Shown here piece by piece: positions 55,813-63,866 of a DNA stretch of 64,000 nucleotides. Location: positions 46,390-110,389 of the forward strand of contig JAAYFI010000027.1 of assembly GCA_012728315.1 (NCBI GenBank). The letters are read 5' to 3'. The first letter of the stretch is position 1. Every line of letters begins with the position of its first letter. Under the pieces are notes generated by a model. That model worked only from the letters and a program-made list of their open reading frames with translations. It did no database searches and was not told the DNA's origin. The stretch comes from Gammaproteobacteria bacterium (GTDB lineage: Bacteria > Pseudomonadota > Gammaproteobacteria > Pseudomonadales > Pseudomonadaceae). Both the position numbers and the translations under genes were made by a program.

Positions 55813-58278
55813 ATGACGACCTTACAGACTTTGCAAATTCCTGTACGCGGCATGACTTGCGCCGGCTGTGCTGGGCGGGTTGAGCGCGGGCTGCTAAAAG
55901 TACCCGGTGTTGAGCAAGCGGTGATCAACCTGCTCACCAACGAAGCCATTGTCCATCTCAACCAACCGGTGGCCTTAAAAGATTTAATTGAAGCGGTGGA
56001 AGGCAGCGGCTATCAAGTGCCTTTGCATGGTTTTGATTATGCGGTCACGGGCATGAACTGCGGCTCATGTGTGGGGCGGATTGAAAAAGCTCTGTCGCAA
56101 AGCCCAATTGTGATCAGTTATCAAGTCAATCTCGCCACTAAACAAGCGCATGTGCAGCTGCTGGCTGGCGAAGATCCAGAACTCATCAGCCAATGGCTCA
56201 CCGAGCACAATTATCCGGCCAAGTTACTGGTGGATAATCAGCGCAAAGCCGATGATCTGAATAGCCGCCAAGCCGCCGAGCAGGCGCAGCTTAAGAAACA
56301 ACTGAAATACGCTTTCTTGTTTGCCACGCCCTTATTTATCTTAGAAATGGGCGCGCACTTTATTCCGCCATTTCATGCCTTTTTACAACGTACTTTTGAG
56401 ATGCAACACCTGTGGTACGCACAGGCAATCTTGGCTGCGCTGGTGCTGTTTGGTCCCGGTCGTGACATCTTAAAAATGGGTTGGCATGGCTTGCGCCGTC
56501 TCGCGCCGGACATGAACTCGCTGGTGGCGCTGGGTACTTTATCGGCCTTTACTTACTCAATGATCGCCACTTTTGTGCCGCAAATCCTGCCTGCGCAAAC
56601 GGTGAATGTGTACTTTGAAGCCTCAGCGGTGATTATCGCGCTAATTTTACTCGGCCGCTACTTGGAAGCGCGCGCTAAAGGCAGTGCCGCTGATGCGATT
56701 AAACGCTTAATCAATCTGCAGCCCAATCAGGCACGGGTGTTAATCAACGGTAAAAGCCAAGACAAGCCAGTAGCGGAAATTCGTCTTGGTGAAATCTTGG
56801 ATATTCGCCCCGGTGAGCGCATTGCTTTAGATGGCGTGGTGGTTTCGGGTAACAGCTTTGTGGATGAATCGATGCTGACCGGCGAGCCTATTCCGGTGGC
56901 CAAAGAAGCGGACGCCAAAGTGATTGGCGGCACAGTTAACCAGACCGGCAGCTTGCAGGTGAAAGTCGAGCAAGTCGGTGCCAACACCCTGTTGGCGCAC
57001 ATTATTCGTCTGGTTGAACAAGCTCAAGGCAGTAAGCTGCCGATTCAAGGCTTGGTTGATCGCATTACCTTATGGTTTGTCCCGGCGGTGATGGTTGCCG
57101 CCCTGCTGACCTTTATTATGTGGATGATTTTCGCACCAGCACCGGCCATTAGCTTGGCGTTGGTCAATGCCGTAGCGGTGTTAATTATCGCCTGCCCGTG
57201 CGCTATGGGTTTGGCGACGCCCACTTCAATTATGGTCGGCACCGGTCGCGCGGCGCAGCTCGGTATTCTGTTTCGCCAAGGCCAAGCGCTGCAAAATCTT
57301 AAGGATGTCAAAGTCATCGCCGTCGATAAAACCGGTACTTTGACCGAAGGCAAACCACAACTGACTGACTTTACTGTCACCGCTGGCCAACACGATGATG
57401 CCGTGCTGGCACTGGTTGCCGCTGTTGAGCAGCAGTCCGAGCACCCGATTGCCCAAGCCATTGTGCAAGCTGCCGAGCAACGCGGCTTAAGCATTCCAAG
57501 TATTGCAGAGTTCCAATCGATCACCGGCATGGGCGTGCAGGCGCGGGTCGATGGTCAGTTGCTACAGATCGGCGCTGACCGCTTTATGCACAGTTTAGAT
57601 ATCAGTACTGATGAGTTTTCTAAGCAGGCGCAACAGCTCGGTGAGCAAGGTAAATCACCGATGTATGCGGCAATTGCTGGTCGCTTGGCAGTGATGATGG
57701 CGGTCAGTGATCCGATCAAGTCGAGCAGTAAAGCAGCGATTGATCATCTGCACCAACAAGGCCTAAAAGTGGCAATGATCACCGGCGATAACCAACATAC
57801 CGCCAATGCCATTGCCAAGCAGCTGGGGATTGATCATGTGGTCGCGCAAGTGCTGCCCGAGGCGAAAGTTGAGGCCGTCAAAGCGCTGCAACAACAATAT
57901 GGCCAAGTGGCCTATGTCGGCGATGGGATTAATGATGCGCCAGCGCTGGCCGCCGCCGATGTCGGCATTGCCATTGGTACCGGTACCGATATCGCCATGG
58001 ACGCGGCGGATGTGGTGTTGATGTCGGGCCACTTAACCGGCGTGATCAACGCGCTGGCTTTATCCAAAGCGACTTTGCGCAATATCAGTCAAAACCTGTT
58101 CTGGGCCTTTGCTTACAATATCGCCTTGATTCCAGTGGCTGCGGGGATTCTTTACCCGTTCAATGGCACGCTGCTGTCGCCAGTTTTAGCGGCCGCTGCG
58201 ATGGCTTTATCCAGCGTTTTCGTGGTGACTAACGCACTACGTTTGCGCGGCTTTAAAGCACCGCTGGAGGCGTTATGA
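55813..58278 (+). CDS. copA: Copper-exporting P1B-type ATPase CopA
   Basis: An 821-residue Cu(I) exporter of the inner membrane. Two N-terminal heavy-metal domains carry C16xxC19 (GMTCAGCAG) and C83xxC86 (GMNCGSCVG). The transmembrane metal site is CPC in [15 protein letters not shown]; the phosphorylated Asp is in [10 protein letters not shown]; the HP motif is SEHPIAQAI; and [10 protein letters not shown] and [17 protein letters not shown] complete the catalytic core. Its stop overlaps cueR by 4 nt. Regulation by CueR is supported by the upstream promoter. Confidence 0.96.
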   Translation: MTTLQTLQIPVRGMTCAGCAGRVERGLLKVPGVEQAVINLLTNEAIVHLNQPVALKDLIEAVEGSGYQVPLHGFDYAVTGMNCGSCVGRIEKALSQSPIVISYQVNLATKQAHVQLLAGEDPELISQWLTEHNYPAKLLVDNQRKADDLNSRQAAEQAQLKKQLKYAFLFATPLFILEMGAHFIPPFHAFLQRTFEMQHLWYAQAILAALVLFGPGRDILKMGWHGLRRLAPDMNSLVALGTLSAFTYSMIATFVPQILPAQTVNVYFEASAVIIALILLGRYLEARAKGSAADAIKRLINLQPNQARVLINGKSQDKPVAEIRLGEILDIRPGERIALDGVVVSGNSFVDESMLTGEPIPVAKEADAKVIGGTVNQTGSLQVKVEQVGANTLLAHIIRLVEQAQGSKLPIQGLVDRITLWFVPAVMVAALLTFIMWMIFAPAPAISLALVNAVAVLIIACPCAMGLATPTSIMVGTGRAAQLGILFRQGQALQNLKDVKVIAVDKTGTLTEGKPQLTDFTVTAGQHDDAVLALVAAVEQQSEHPIAQAIVQAAEQRGLSIPSIAEFQSITGMGVQARVDGQLLQIGADRFMHSLDISTDEFSKQAQQLGEQGKSPMYAAIAGRLAVMMAVSDPIKSSSKAAIDHLHQQGLKVAMITGDNQHTANAIAKQLGIDHVVAQVLPEAKVEAVKALQQQYGQVAYVGDGINDAPALAAADVGIAIGTGTDIAMDAADVVLMSGHLTGVINALALSKATLRNISQNLFWAFAYNIALIPVAAGILYPFNGTLLSPVLAAAAMALSSVFVVTNALRLRGFKAPLEAL

Positions 58279-58688
58279 ATATTGGCGAAGCCTCAGCGGC
58301 TTCTGGCATCAGCCGGAAAATGATTCGTTACTACGAAGAAGCCGGCTTGTTAGCGCCAGCACCACGCACCAGTGCCGGTTACCGTCTTTACAATGACAAT
58401 TGCGTGCAACAGTTGCGCTTTATTAAACGTGCGCGCGATTTAGGTTTTTCATTAGAGCGCATTAAAACCCTGCTCGACTTGTGGCAGAATACCGATCGAC
58501 ACAGCGCTGATGTGAAAGCCTTAGCGCAGCAATATATGGCCGAACTGGATCAAGACATTATGCATTTGCAAAGCATGCGCCAGCAGCTCGCGGAGCTGGT
58601 CAATCAATGCCACGGCGATGATGAACCGGCCTGCCCAATCCTTGACGGCTTAGCGCAAGCCAACAGCCCATTAGCGAGCCAAAGCTAA
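58275..58688 (+). CDS. cueR: MerR-family copper-responsive regulator CueR
   Basis: A 137-residue MerR regulator. The HTH is [20 protein letters not shown] followed by [19 protein letters not shown]; a dimerisation helix follows; and the metal loop [11 protein letters not shown] has the two cysteines of CueR-type Cu(I)/Ag(I)/Au(I) sensors. It starts inside the copA stop (ATGA). Copper-inducible control of the operon, including itself, is expected. Confidence 0.93.
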   Translation: MNIGEASAASGISRKMIRYYEEAGLLAPAPRTSAGYRLYNDNCVQQLRFIKRARDLGFSLERIKTLLDLWQNTDRHSADVKALAQQYMAELDQDIMHLQSMRQQLAELVNQCHGDDEPACPILDGLAQANSPLASQS

Positions 58689-59038
58689 TGCAACGCCTTG
58701 CGGCACTGTTGTCGGCCAACATTTGCACTGTGTTGATGTTGCTGCTGTTAATTTTTCTCTCGCTGCCCGCCGCTTTCGCACAGCCTATGCCAGTGGCGCA
58801 AACGCACAGTATGCAGGCCGACTGGCATAACCAGCATGAGCCAAGCACCACTGCCGCGGTTGACTGTGAAGCTGACTGTACCGGCACCGTGCACCACTGT
58901 TGCTTGTGTGCGCTGATCGCCAATCAGTCATTAACCATTTTCCGACCCAACACTGCGCACTCAAGCCTGTTGCCTTATTTTTTCAGCTCCAGAGACATTA
59001 CTCCACTCACGCAGCCACCCAAGACGACTTCGAGTTAA
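58688..59038 (+). CDS. Small secreted Cys/His-rich protein of the copper operon
   Basis: A 116-residue protein with a signal peptide or membrane anchor (VLMLLLLIFLSLPAAFA). The exported part has clustered potential metal ligands: THSMQADWHNQHEP, DCEADCTGTVHHCCLCAL. I do not recognise a family; it could be a DUF2946-like protein. Its start overlaps the cueR stop by one base (TAATG), so it is translated with the copA-cueR operon. Periplasmic copper binding is inferred from composition and context only. Confidence 0.6.
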   Translation: MQRLAALLSANICTVLMLLLLIFLSLPAAFAQPMPVAQTHSMQADWHNQHEPSTTAAVDCEADCTGTVHHCCLCALIANQSLTIFRPNTAHSSLLPYFFSSRDITPLTQPPKTTSS

Positions 59039-59071
59039 TTAATTCATTATTTTTAATTGCGGAGTACAGCC

Positions 59072-59512
59072 ATGCAAACATTATTCACTCGCCTGATCTC
59101 AGTCGGCGCCTTCAGCTTATTCGCCAGCCAAGCACTGGCCGCGCCCATCAATGCCACCCTGCACAAAGACCCTAATTGCGGTTGCTGCGTTGAGTATGCG
59201 CATTACTTAGAAGACAGCGGCTTTAACGTCAAGATGATTGATCACGCCAATATGACCCCAGTTAAGCAGCGCTTAGGCACCGCACAAGCCGCCAGCTGCC
59301 ACACGGTGGAAATTGAAGGCTATGTGGTGGAAGGTCATGTGCCGGTCGCGGCAATTAACAAGATGCTCACCGAGCAGCCCAAGATCAAAGGCCTGGCTCT
59401 ACCCGGTATGCCCATGAACTCACCGGGTATGGGGCCAGAGAAAAAAGGCAGTTTGCAGGTGCTACAACTGGATGCACAGGGTAAACCGACTGGCATTTAT
59501 ATCACCCTATAG
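59072..59512 (+). CDS. DUF411 periplasmic copper protein (CopG-like)
   Basis: A 146-residue secreted protein: signal peptide to about residue 23 (SQALAAPINA), then HKDPNCGCCVEYAHYLED with the CxCC metal/redox motif, SCHTVEIEGYVVEGHVP, and GLALPGMPMNSPGMGPE rich in Met. These are DUF411 signatures; CopG proteins of this family bind a copper cluster between thiols in the periplasm. GGAG lies upstream of the ATG at 59072. It follows the copA operon by 33 bp. Confidence 0.88.
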   Translation: MQTLFTRLISVGAFSLFASQALAAPINATLHKDPNCGCCVEYAHYLEDSGFNVKMIDHANMTPVKQRLGTAQAASCHTVEIEGYVVEGHVPVAAINKMLTEQPKIKGLALPGMPMNSPGMGPEKKGSLQVLQLDAQGKPTGIYITL

Positions 59513-59528
59513 TTGCTGCACACTGATC

Positions 59529-59556
59529 ACATCGCCGTACTATTGTGCGGCGATGT
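59529..59556 (+). terminator. Hairpin after the copper operon
   Basis: ACATCGCCG (59529-59537) pairs perfectly with CGGCGATGT (59548-59556) around a 10-nt loop, 16 nt beyond the DUF411 stop. No U-tract follows, so factor-assisted termination or 3'-end stabilisation is the inference. The rest of the gap to 59760 shows nothing else recognisable. Confidence 0.5.
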
Positions 59557-59759
59557 ACTGATTCACACCCCAGCAACAAATATCACTAGCCTTTGTATGA
59601 GCGGTTCATAACCACGACAATGGTTGCACAGGCAGCATGCCTCTTTAAATACAGCGCGAATTCGACGCGCCTAGTCATTCGATGAGCACGCACAGCAACC
59701 CTCTGAAAAACAGTATCAAGCTAGAGGCTCAGCATGCAAACAGTCAAAGTTGTAATGGA

Positions 59760-60236
59760 TTAAAAAATACCCGCCTCTAAACCTGCCGCGATCGACATCC
59801 CCAGCTCTTCACATTGCGCTAAAAACGCCTCATCCCACGTTCCTTTACACAGCAGCGGCTCTTGTACTTGTTGCCAACGTAAACCGGTGAGAATGGTATT
59901 GAGCGCACGCAAAGTGCCGGTACCATCATGTCCCGCGCGCACCACTATGGCGCAGGCTAAACCTTGTTTCTGTTCTAAAACGGGGTAGTAGGTTCTATCA
60001 AAGAAGTCCTTCATTGCCCCACTCATATAGCCTAGATTTTCTGGCGTCATCAAAATAATGGCATCCGCTTGTAGCGCCTGCTCAGGCCCCGCTTGCAACG
60101 GATTTATGCTGTGCACATCAACATTCTCGATATCTTCATGCCGAGCACCGCGCAGGATAGCATCCTGCATGCGCTGTAAATTATCCGACGGCGCATGAGC
60201 AATAATAAAGAGTTGTTTACGGGGCAAATCAGTCAT
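59760..60236 (-). CDS. Flavodoxin/NAD(P)H-dependent reductase-like protein
   Basis: A 158-residue flavodoxin-fold protein. LFIIAHAPSDNLQRM is the FMN phosphate-binding loop region; ILMTPENLGYMSGAMKDFFD matches the FMN-ring loop of the NADPH-dependent FMN reductase/flavodoxin group; and VRAGHDGTGTL follows. Electron donor and acceptor are unknown. The ATG at 60236 has AGGAGGAAAGGA-like purines (GGAGGAAAGGA) just upstream, a strong ribosome binding site. It is convergent with the copper operon. Confidence 0.82.
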   Translation of the reverse strand: MTDLPRKQLFIIAHAPSDNLQRMQDAILRGARHEDIENVDVHSINPLQAGPEQALQADAIILMTPENLGYMSGAMKDFFDRTYYPVLEQKQGLACAIVVRAGHDGTGTLRALNTILTGLRWQQVQEPLLCKGTWDEAFLAQCEELGMSIAAGLEAGIF

Positions 60237-60259
60237 TTTCCTTTCCTCCAGCACCCATT

Positions 60260-60288
60260 GCGGGCGAGCCGCCCGCGCTCCCAGAGCG
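60260..60288. repeat. REP-like double hairpin
   Basis: Two adjacent perfect hairpins: GCGGGCG-AGC-CGCCCGC (60260-60276) and CGCTC-CCA-GAGCG (overlapping, about 60276-60288). Such GC-rich twin stems are typical of intergenic REP-type sequences. It lies just upstream of the flavodoxin-like gene (minus strand), in its expected promoter or leader region. Only one copy was seen in the window. Confidence 0.5.
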
Positions 60289-60405
60289 TGGGTATGAACT
60301 ACTTCTACAAAGCAGGTCGATTGATTTTTTACTATACCGTAATGGGCTGGGTAGTTCTTATTGTCAAACTCTGCTGCACAGCCCGCGACTAGAGGCGGCT
60401 AAGTG

Positions 60406-60430
60406 GCGGGCTAACAGCCCGCATGTTTTT
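60406..60430 (+). terminator. Hairpin with U-tract in the gap before the DUF2782 gene
   Basis: GCGGGCT-AAC-AGCCCGC (60406-60422) is followed by ATGTTTTT. It has the form of an intrinsic terminator on the plus strand. No plus-strand gene ends nearby, so it may end an antisense or unannotated transcript. The rest of the 332-nt gap 60237-60568 has no recognisable gene. Confidence 0.5.
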
Positions 60431-60568
60431 CGCATACAAGCCCTATAGCCATCAACTGCTTCTATAAAAAACACTTTACCATCGAGCATTATGATCAACA
60501 CGAAGCATTCGACTCTTGTTAGACTAGAGTCATAACAACGCTCACTCCGTCGATAAAGGATAAAGACT

Positions 60569-60856
60569 ATGCGTACTACTCTACAGCGCTTAACACTGGC
60601 CGGTGTCTTGTTTGCTTGCCCTCTGCTTGGCTTTGCCGAAGAGGCTGTGGACGGTGAACCTGACGTAACCATCGTGCAAAAGGGCGACAAAACCATTGAA
60701 GAATACCGCTTAAACGGCTTTTTGTACGCAGTAAAAGTTACCCCTAAAAAAGGGAAGCCGTACTTCTTAGTGCGCGCGGACGGCAGTGATGGCAACTTTA
60801 TCCGTGCGGATAAACCAGAGCTGCGCATCCCTTCATGGGAAATTTTCAGCTGGTAA
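60569..60856 (+). CDS. DUF2782 family secreted protein
   Basis: A 95-residue protein with a signal peptide (MRTTLQRLTLAGVLFACPLL, then GFAEE). The mature part, with VTIVQKGDKTIEEYRLNG and VKVTPKKGKPYFLV, matches DUF2782, a small periplasmic family of unknown function. In Pseudomonas this gene lies between thrB and polA; here a REPIN-like repeat and an IS110 element follow instead of polA. AAAGGA lies upstream of the ATG. Confidence 0.85.
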   Translation: MRTTLQRLTLAGVLFACPLLGFAEEAVDGEPDVTIVQKGDKTIEEYRLNGFLYAVKVTPKKGKPYFLVRADGSDGNFIRADKPELRIPSWEIFSW

Positions 60857-60903
60857 CAGCGGCGCAGCAAAACGTAGACCAATACCCCGTAGGTCTGCCA
60901 TCA

Positions 60904-60982
60904 GTAGGTCGACCATTTATGGGCGACAAAACCAACAACCACCGGGCAATCAGCATTGTCGATCTTGAAAGATCGACCTACA
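60904..60982. repeat. Complete REPIN-like composite element
   Basis: Arm one is 60904-60928 (GTAGGTCGACCATTTATGGG then CGACA) and arm two is 60956-60982 (TTGTCGATCTTGAAAGATCG then ACCTACA). A linker of 27 nt, AACCAACAACCACC-like, joins them. The outer ends GTAGGTCGAC and GATCGACCTAC are near-perfect inverted repeats. The layout is shared with 51014-51099. Confidence 0.8.
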
Positions 60983-61027
60983 TCGGCCCGCAACACCCCG
61001 TATGCCGGCCATCCGTAGATACTCTGT

Positions 61028-61173
61028 TTAAGCGCAAGCTTTTTTGTGCTCTTCACTGAATAATTTTGATGAATCAAAGGGCATGTTTAATTTTAAGCAC
61101 GCCCAGATTCCTGTCAGCATTTTGCGCATCACTGCGCATAAGGCTTGCATCTTTTTTTTGCCACGTTGAATCA
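61028..61173 (-). CDS. IS110-family transposase, 3' exon
   Basis: Downstream of the intron the minus strand continues the transposase: (T)TGATTCAACGTGGC then codons for QRGKKKMQALCAVMRKMLTG and IWACLKLN, ending HKKACA and TAA at 61030-61028. The GKKK...AVMRKML motif is the usual C-terminal end of IS110 transposases. On its own this 48-codon segment has no function; joined to exon 1 it completes a 332-residue protein. Confidence 0.9.
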
Positions 61174-61211
61174 ATCGGGATAGGGAGACGCCTCACGACG
61201 TCTCTCCTCCC

Positions 61212-61249
61212 ACACCACCGGACATACGGGTCACGTATCACGGCGGTTC
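61212..61249 (-). ncRNA. Group II intron domain V
   Basis: On the minus strand GAACCGCCGTGATACG at 61249 and CGTATGTCCGGTGGTGT down to 61212 form the 34-38 nt hairpin with internal bulge typical of domain V, the catalytic core. Domain VI (GAGACG/CGTCTC stem) follows at about 61180-61208. Both come directly after the maturase stop codon. Confidence 0.8.
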
Positions 61250-61264
61250 AAATCTCTTTAAATT

Positions 61265-62590
61265 TCATCTTGCCGCCAGTTCTGGCAGCCCCAAGTTCTT
61301 AAAGTATCTGTTTGGTAGCGCTCGGTAAAGGGCAGGACTTGCGCTTAATCGCCACGGGCCATGAGCCGACTTAGCAGTATTCCATGCCAGCCATCGATCA
61401 ACACCCAAGCGCCTAAGCATCCGATAGCCTTTGCGCCCCCATTGCTTCCAAATATAACTACGCAATCGTCGTCGAATCCATTTATCCACATCACGCAGAG
61501 GGCTCAGCACTTCAGCTATGTCGAAGTACGCTTTCCAACCAAGCAGGGACTTTCTTAGCTCTGCGATAATGTGTTTGAGTGAATGGCCTCTTGTTCGACG
61601 GCTCAGCAATTTAACCGTAGCTTTGAGCTTCAGTAGCGATTTATCTGCCACCTTGATTCTCTGGTCTCGTTGACTGAACGTAAAGCCAAGAAAGGTTCGT
61701 TTCCATGGCCGATCTACTGCACTCTTTTGGGTATTCACTTTGAGCCGTAGCGAGTCGCCAATATAGCGCTGCAGACTTTTCATCACGCGCTCACCCGCTT
61801 CTCGACTTTTAACAAACACAACAAAGTCATCAGCATAGCGAACGAAACGGTGCTTCCGACGTTCTAGCTCCCAGTCCAACTGGTTCAACACAATATTCGA
61901 GAGTACCGGTGACAACGGCCCACCCTGTGGCACGCCTTCGGTACTGGTTTGTGTTACGCCATTTATCTGGATTCCCGCTTTTAGATAGCGGTTGATCAGC
62001 CTAAGCAATTGTCGGTCTTGGTGTTTTGCTTTGAGCTGTTCCATAAGCAAGTCATGGTTTACACCATCAAAGAAAGCTTCCAAGTCACAATCAACAGTCC
62101 AGCTATAGCCCTGCCGTACTGTGTTTTGTGCGTAGCGCATGGCTTGGTGTGCATTTCTATTAGGTCGAAAACCATAACTCTGATCATGGAAATCAGCATC
62201 CCACTCTTCTTGCAACACCTGAGCAATGGCCTGCTGTATAAATCGATCCAATACAGTCGGGATGCCCAGCTTGCGCTTGCGACCATCTGGCTTTGGAATT
62301 TCAACACGTCTAACCGGCTTGGGCTTGTAGTGCCCGTCGATGAGTTGTTGCCGAATCTGCGGCCAGTGTTGTTTAAGATGATCAAGGAGGTCATCAACAT
62401 TCATGCCGTCGATGCCCGGAGCACCTTTATTGCGGCGAACTTGTTTCAACGCGCGCAGTAGATTATTCCTATCTACTACACGGCCAATCAATGATGAACA
62501 AAAGGTGGATTTTGGTTCAACTGGGTTTCCCATTTCTGATTCACCCTCTGCACTTTCCAGAGGCAGTGATAACTGCTTAACAGGTGCCAT
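61265..62590 (-). CDS. ltrA: Group II intron reverse transcriptase/maturase
   Basis: A 441-residue intron-encoded protein in domain IV. RT motifs include APGIDGMNVDDLL, PKPVRRVEIPKPDGRKRKLG, DQSYGFRPNRNAHQAM, DCDLEAFFDGVNHDLL, QGGPLSPVLSNIVLNQLDWE and the catalytic YADD in RFVRYADDFVVF. The maturase X domain (LLGWKAYFDIAE, WIRRRLRSYIWKQWG) follows. There is no HNH endonuclease domain. It should help the intron splice and retrohome. The ATG at 62590 has GGGGAAG about 10 nt upstream. Confidence 0.95.
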   Translation of the reverse strand: MAPVKQLSLPLESAEGESEMGNPVEPKSTFCSSLIGRVVDRNNLLRALKQVRRNKGAPGIDGMNVDDLLDHLKQHWPQIRQQLIDGHYKPKPVRRVEIPKPDGRKRKLGIPTVLDRFIQQAIAQVLQEEWDADFHDQSYGFRPNRNAHQAMRYAQNTVRQGYSWTVDCDLEAFFDGVNHDLLMEQLKAKHQDRQLLRLINRYLKAGIQINGVTQTSTEGVPQGGPLSPVLSNIVLNQLDWELERRKHRFVRYADDFVVFVKSREAGERVMKSLQRYIGDSLRLKVNTQKSAVDRPWKRTFLGFTFSQRDQRIKVADKSLLKLKATVKLLSRRTRGHSLKHIIAELRKSLLGWKAYFDIAEVLSPLRDVDKWIRRRLRSYIWKQWGRKGYRMLRRLGVDRWLAWNTAKSAHGPWRLSASPALYRALPNRYFKNLGLPELAAR

Positions 62591-63013
62591 TCAGAAACAC
62601 TTCCCCAGCGAGTACTTTCCGTGATTTGTTCAGGCCTTCAGCTGCAAGAGTGCAGCCTACTATGCCTTCTGCTGATTTCTGCAATGCGGTCACAATCGAT
62701 TGCTCCATTGTCAGTTGCTCCTTCAACACACTGCAGACCTCCCGGGGTAAGACACTTAACTTTCCTCGCGTAGACGCTCAATTTATAAAACATATTCCAG
62801 ATGCAGATGGAGGGCTTAGCAGTCACGTGCCCGCTGGCCCCGAATATGTCACACCTCATATTGAGTTCTTGTTCATCGCCCCGCGATTTCGCGTTGGACT
62901 TCCTTCAGACCCTGCCTCGCGACAACGCCCTTGTCCTTTCGCTAACCTTCGGCTCTGCGAATACCTGGCACGAGGACTTGCACCTCGCTAGTTAAGTGCC
63001 ATGCCCGGCACAC

Positions 63014-63866
63014 ACGACTGATAAAAAGCGCGCGCATTAGCATCGTGAGTCGCTGCAGATAAAGCTGGCATAAACAGCGCTGTGCGCAAATAAGAGTTGC
63101 CTGCTTTGCTTAAACGACCAGGTTTGTTAATGCTGGCTCCTGATTGCGTCAAGCGAACATCAAGGCCAGCAAAGCGGCTGACCTGTGATGATTTTAAATG
63201 CTCTGGAAGTAACTCTAACTCGCAAATAATCATAATCGCGCTGTTGGTTCCGATGCCAACAGCTGCAGTTAAATTATCAAGTTTTTGCTTTAAATTTTCA
63301 TTGTTAGCAATAATTTCTAAAGCCATATTTCGCATGCGCTCAATGCGAAACTCTAAATATTCGATGCCTTCTAATTCATCATCAATTAGAGGCTGATAGG
63401 TTGAATCTTTAGCCTGTAAAGCATGCAAGTTGTTTTTAGCTTCAGTGCGGCGTCCCACTAACCTATTGATTTGTCTACCAATATCGCGAAGAGATAGGAG
63501 ATTAGGATCAGGTGCTGTCCATAAGCGTGGCGTCATACGCTGCGCGTATTCGGCCAATAAAGCAGCATCAATACCGTCTGTTTTACTGTGCGTTAGCGTC
63601 AGTTTAGCGAAGTGATTAAAGCTGTTTGGGTTGATCACTGAGACTTTTAAGCCGCTGTTAAAAAGCACCACGGCAAGGTTTAAATAATAGATTCCTGTGG
63701 CCTCCATAACGACACAGGCTGGATCTAACTTAAGCAATTGGGCAGCAAGTTTCTCATGGTCTTTTGGTGTTTGCTGGTAGCTTTTTACAGCGCCATTTTT
63801 ATCGTTTTTACGAATCACGACTTCGAACGCTGTTGCACCAATATCAATGCCAACAAAACTACTCAT
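63014..63866 (-). CDS. IS110-family transposase, 5' exon
   Basis: Encodes residues 1-284 of the transposase. The RuvC-like DEDD site is present: D8 (FVGIDIG), E55 (VVMEATGIYY), D97 and D100 (HSKTDGIDAALLAEY). The C-terminal Tnp domain carries the catalytic-type Ser242 in LTQSGASINKPGRLSKAGN. Without splicing, reading into the intron adds only CVPGMALN and stops at 62988, giving a truncated 292-residue protein. IS110 transposases act with a bridge RNA to recombine target and donor DNA. Confidence 0.93.

Larger units (their letters stand above)
61174..63013 (-). mobile_element. Group II intron inside the IS110 transposase gene
   Basis: The intron runs from 63013 (5' GTGTGCCGGGCATGG) to 61174 (3' CCTATCCCGAT), with GUGUG start and AU end. 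Exon junction was set by requiring the transposase frame to be restored: CAGTCGT (63020-63014) joins TGATTCAACG (61173 down), giving FYQSLIQRGKKK. EBS1 GUGACUG (62826-62820) sits in a loop closed by GGGC/GCCC and pairs with IBS1 CAGTCGT over 7 positions, two of them G-U. A domain VI branch A is expected at 61181, 8 nt from the 3' end. Total length 1840 nt. Confidence 0.9.

Noticed and set aside
60364..60882. Long minus-strand frame opposite the DUF2782 gene
   Set aside because: Its product shows no family features, while the plus strand encodes a recognisable secreted DUF2782 protein with its own ribosome binding site.
62009..62461. A 150-codon plus-strand frame inside the intron maturase gene
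   Set aside because: It is antisense to the conserved reverse transcriptase core and resembles no protein family.
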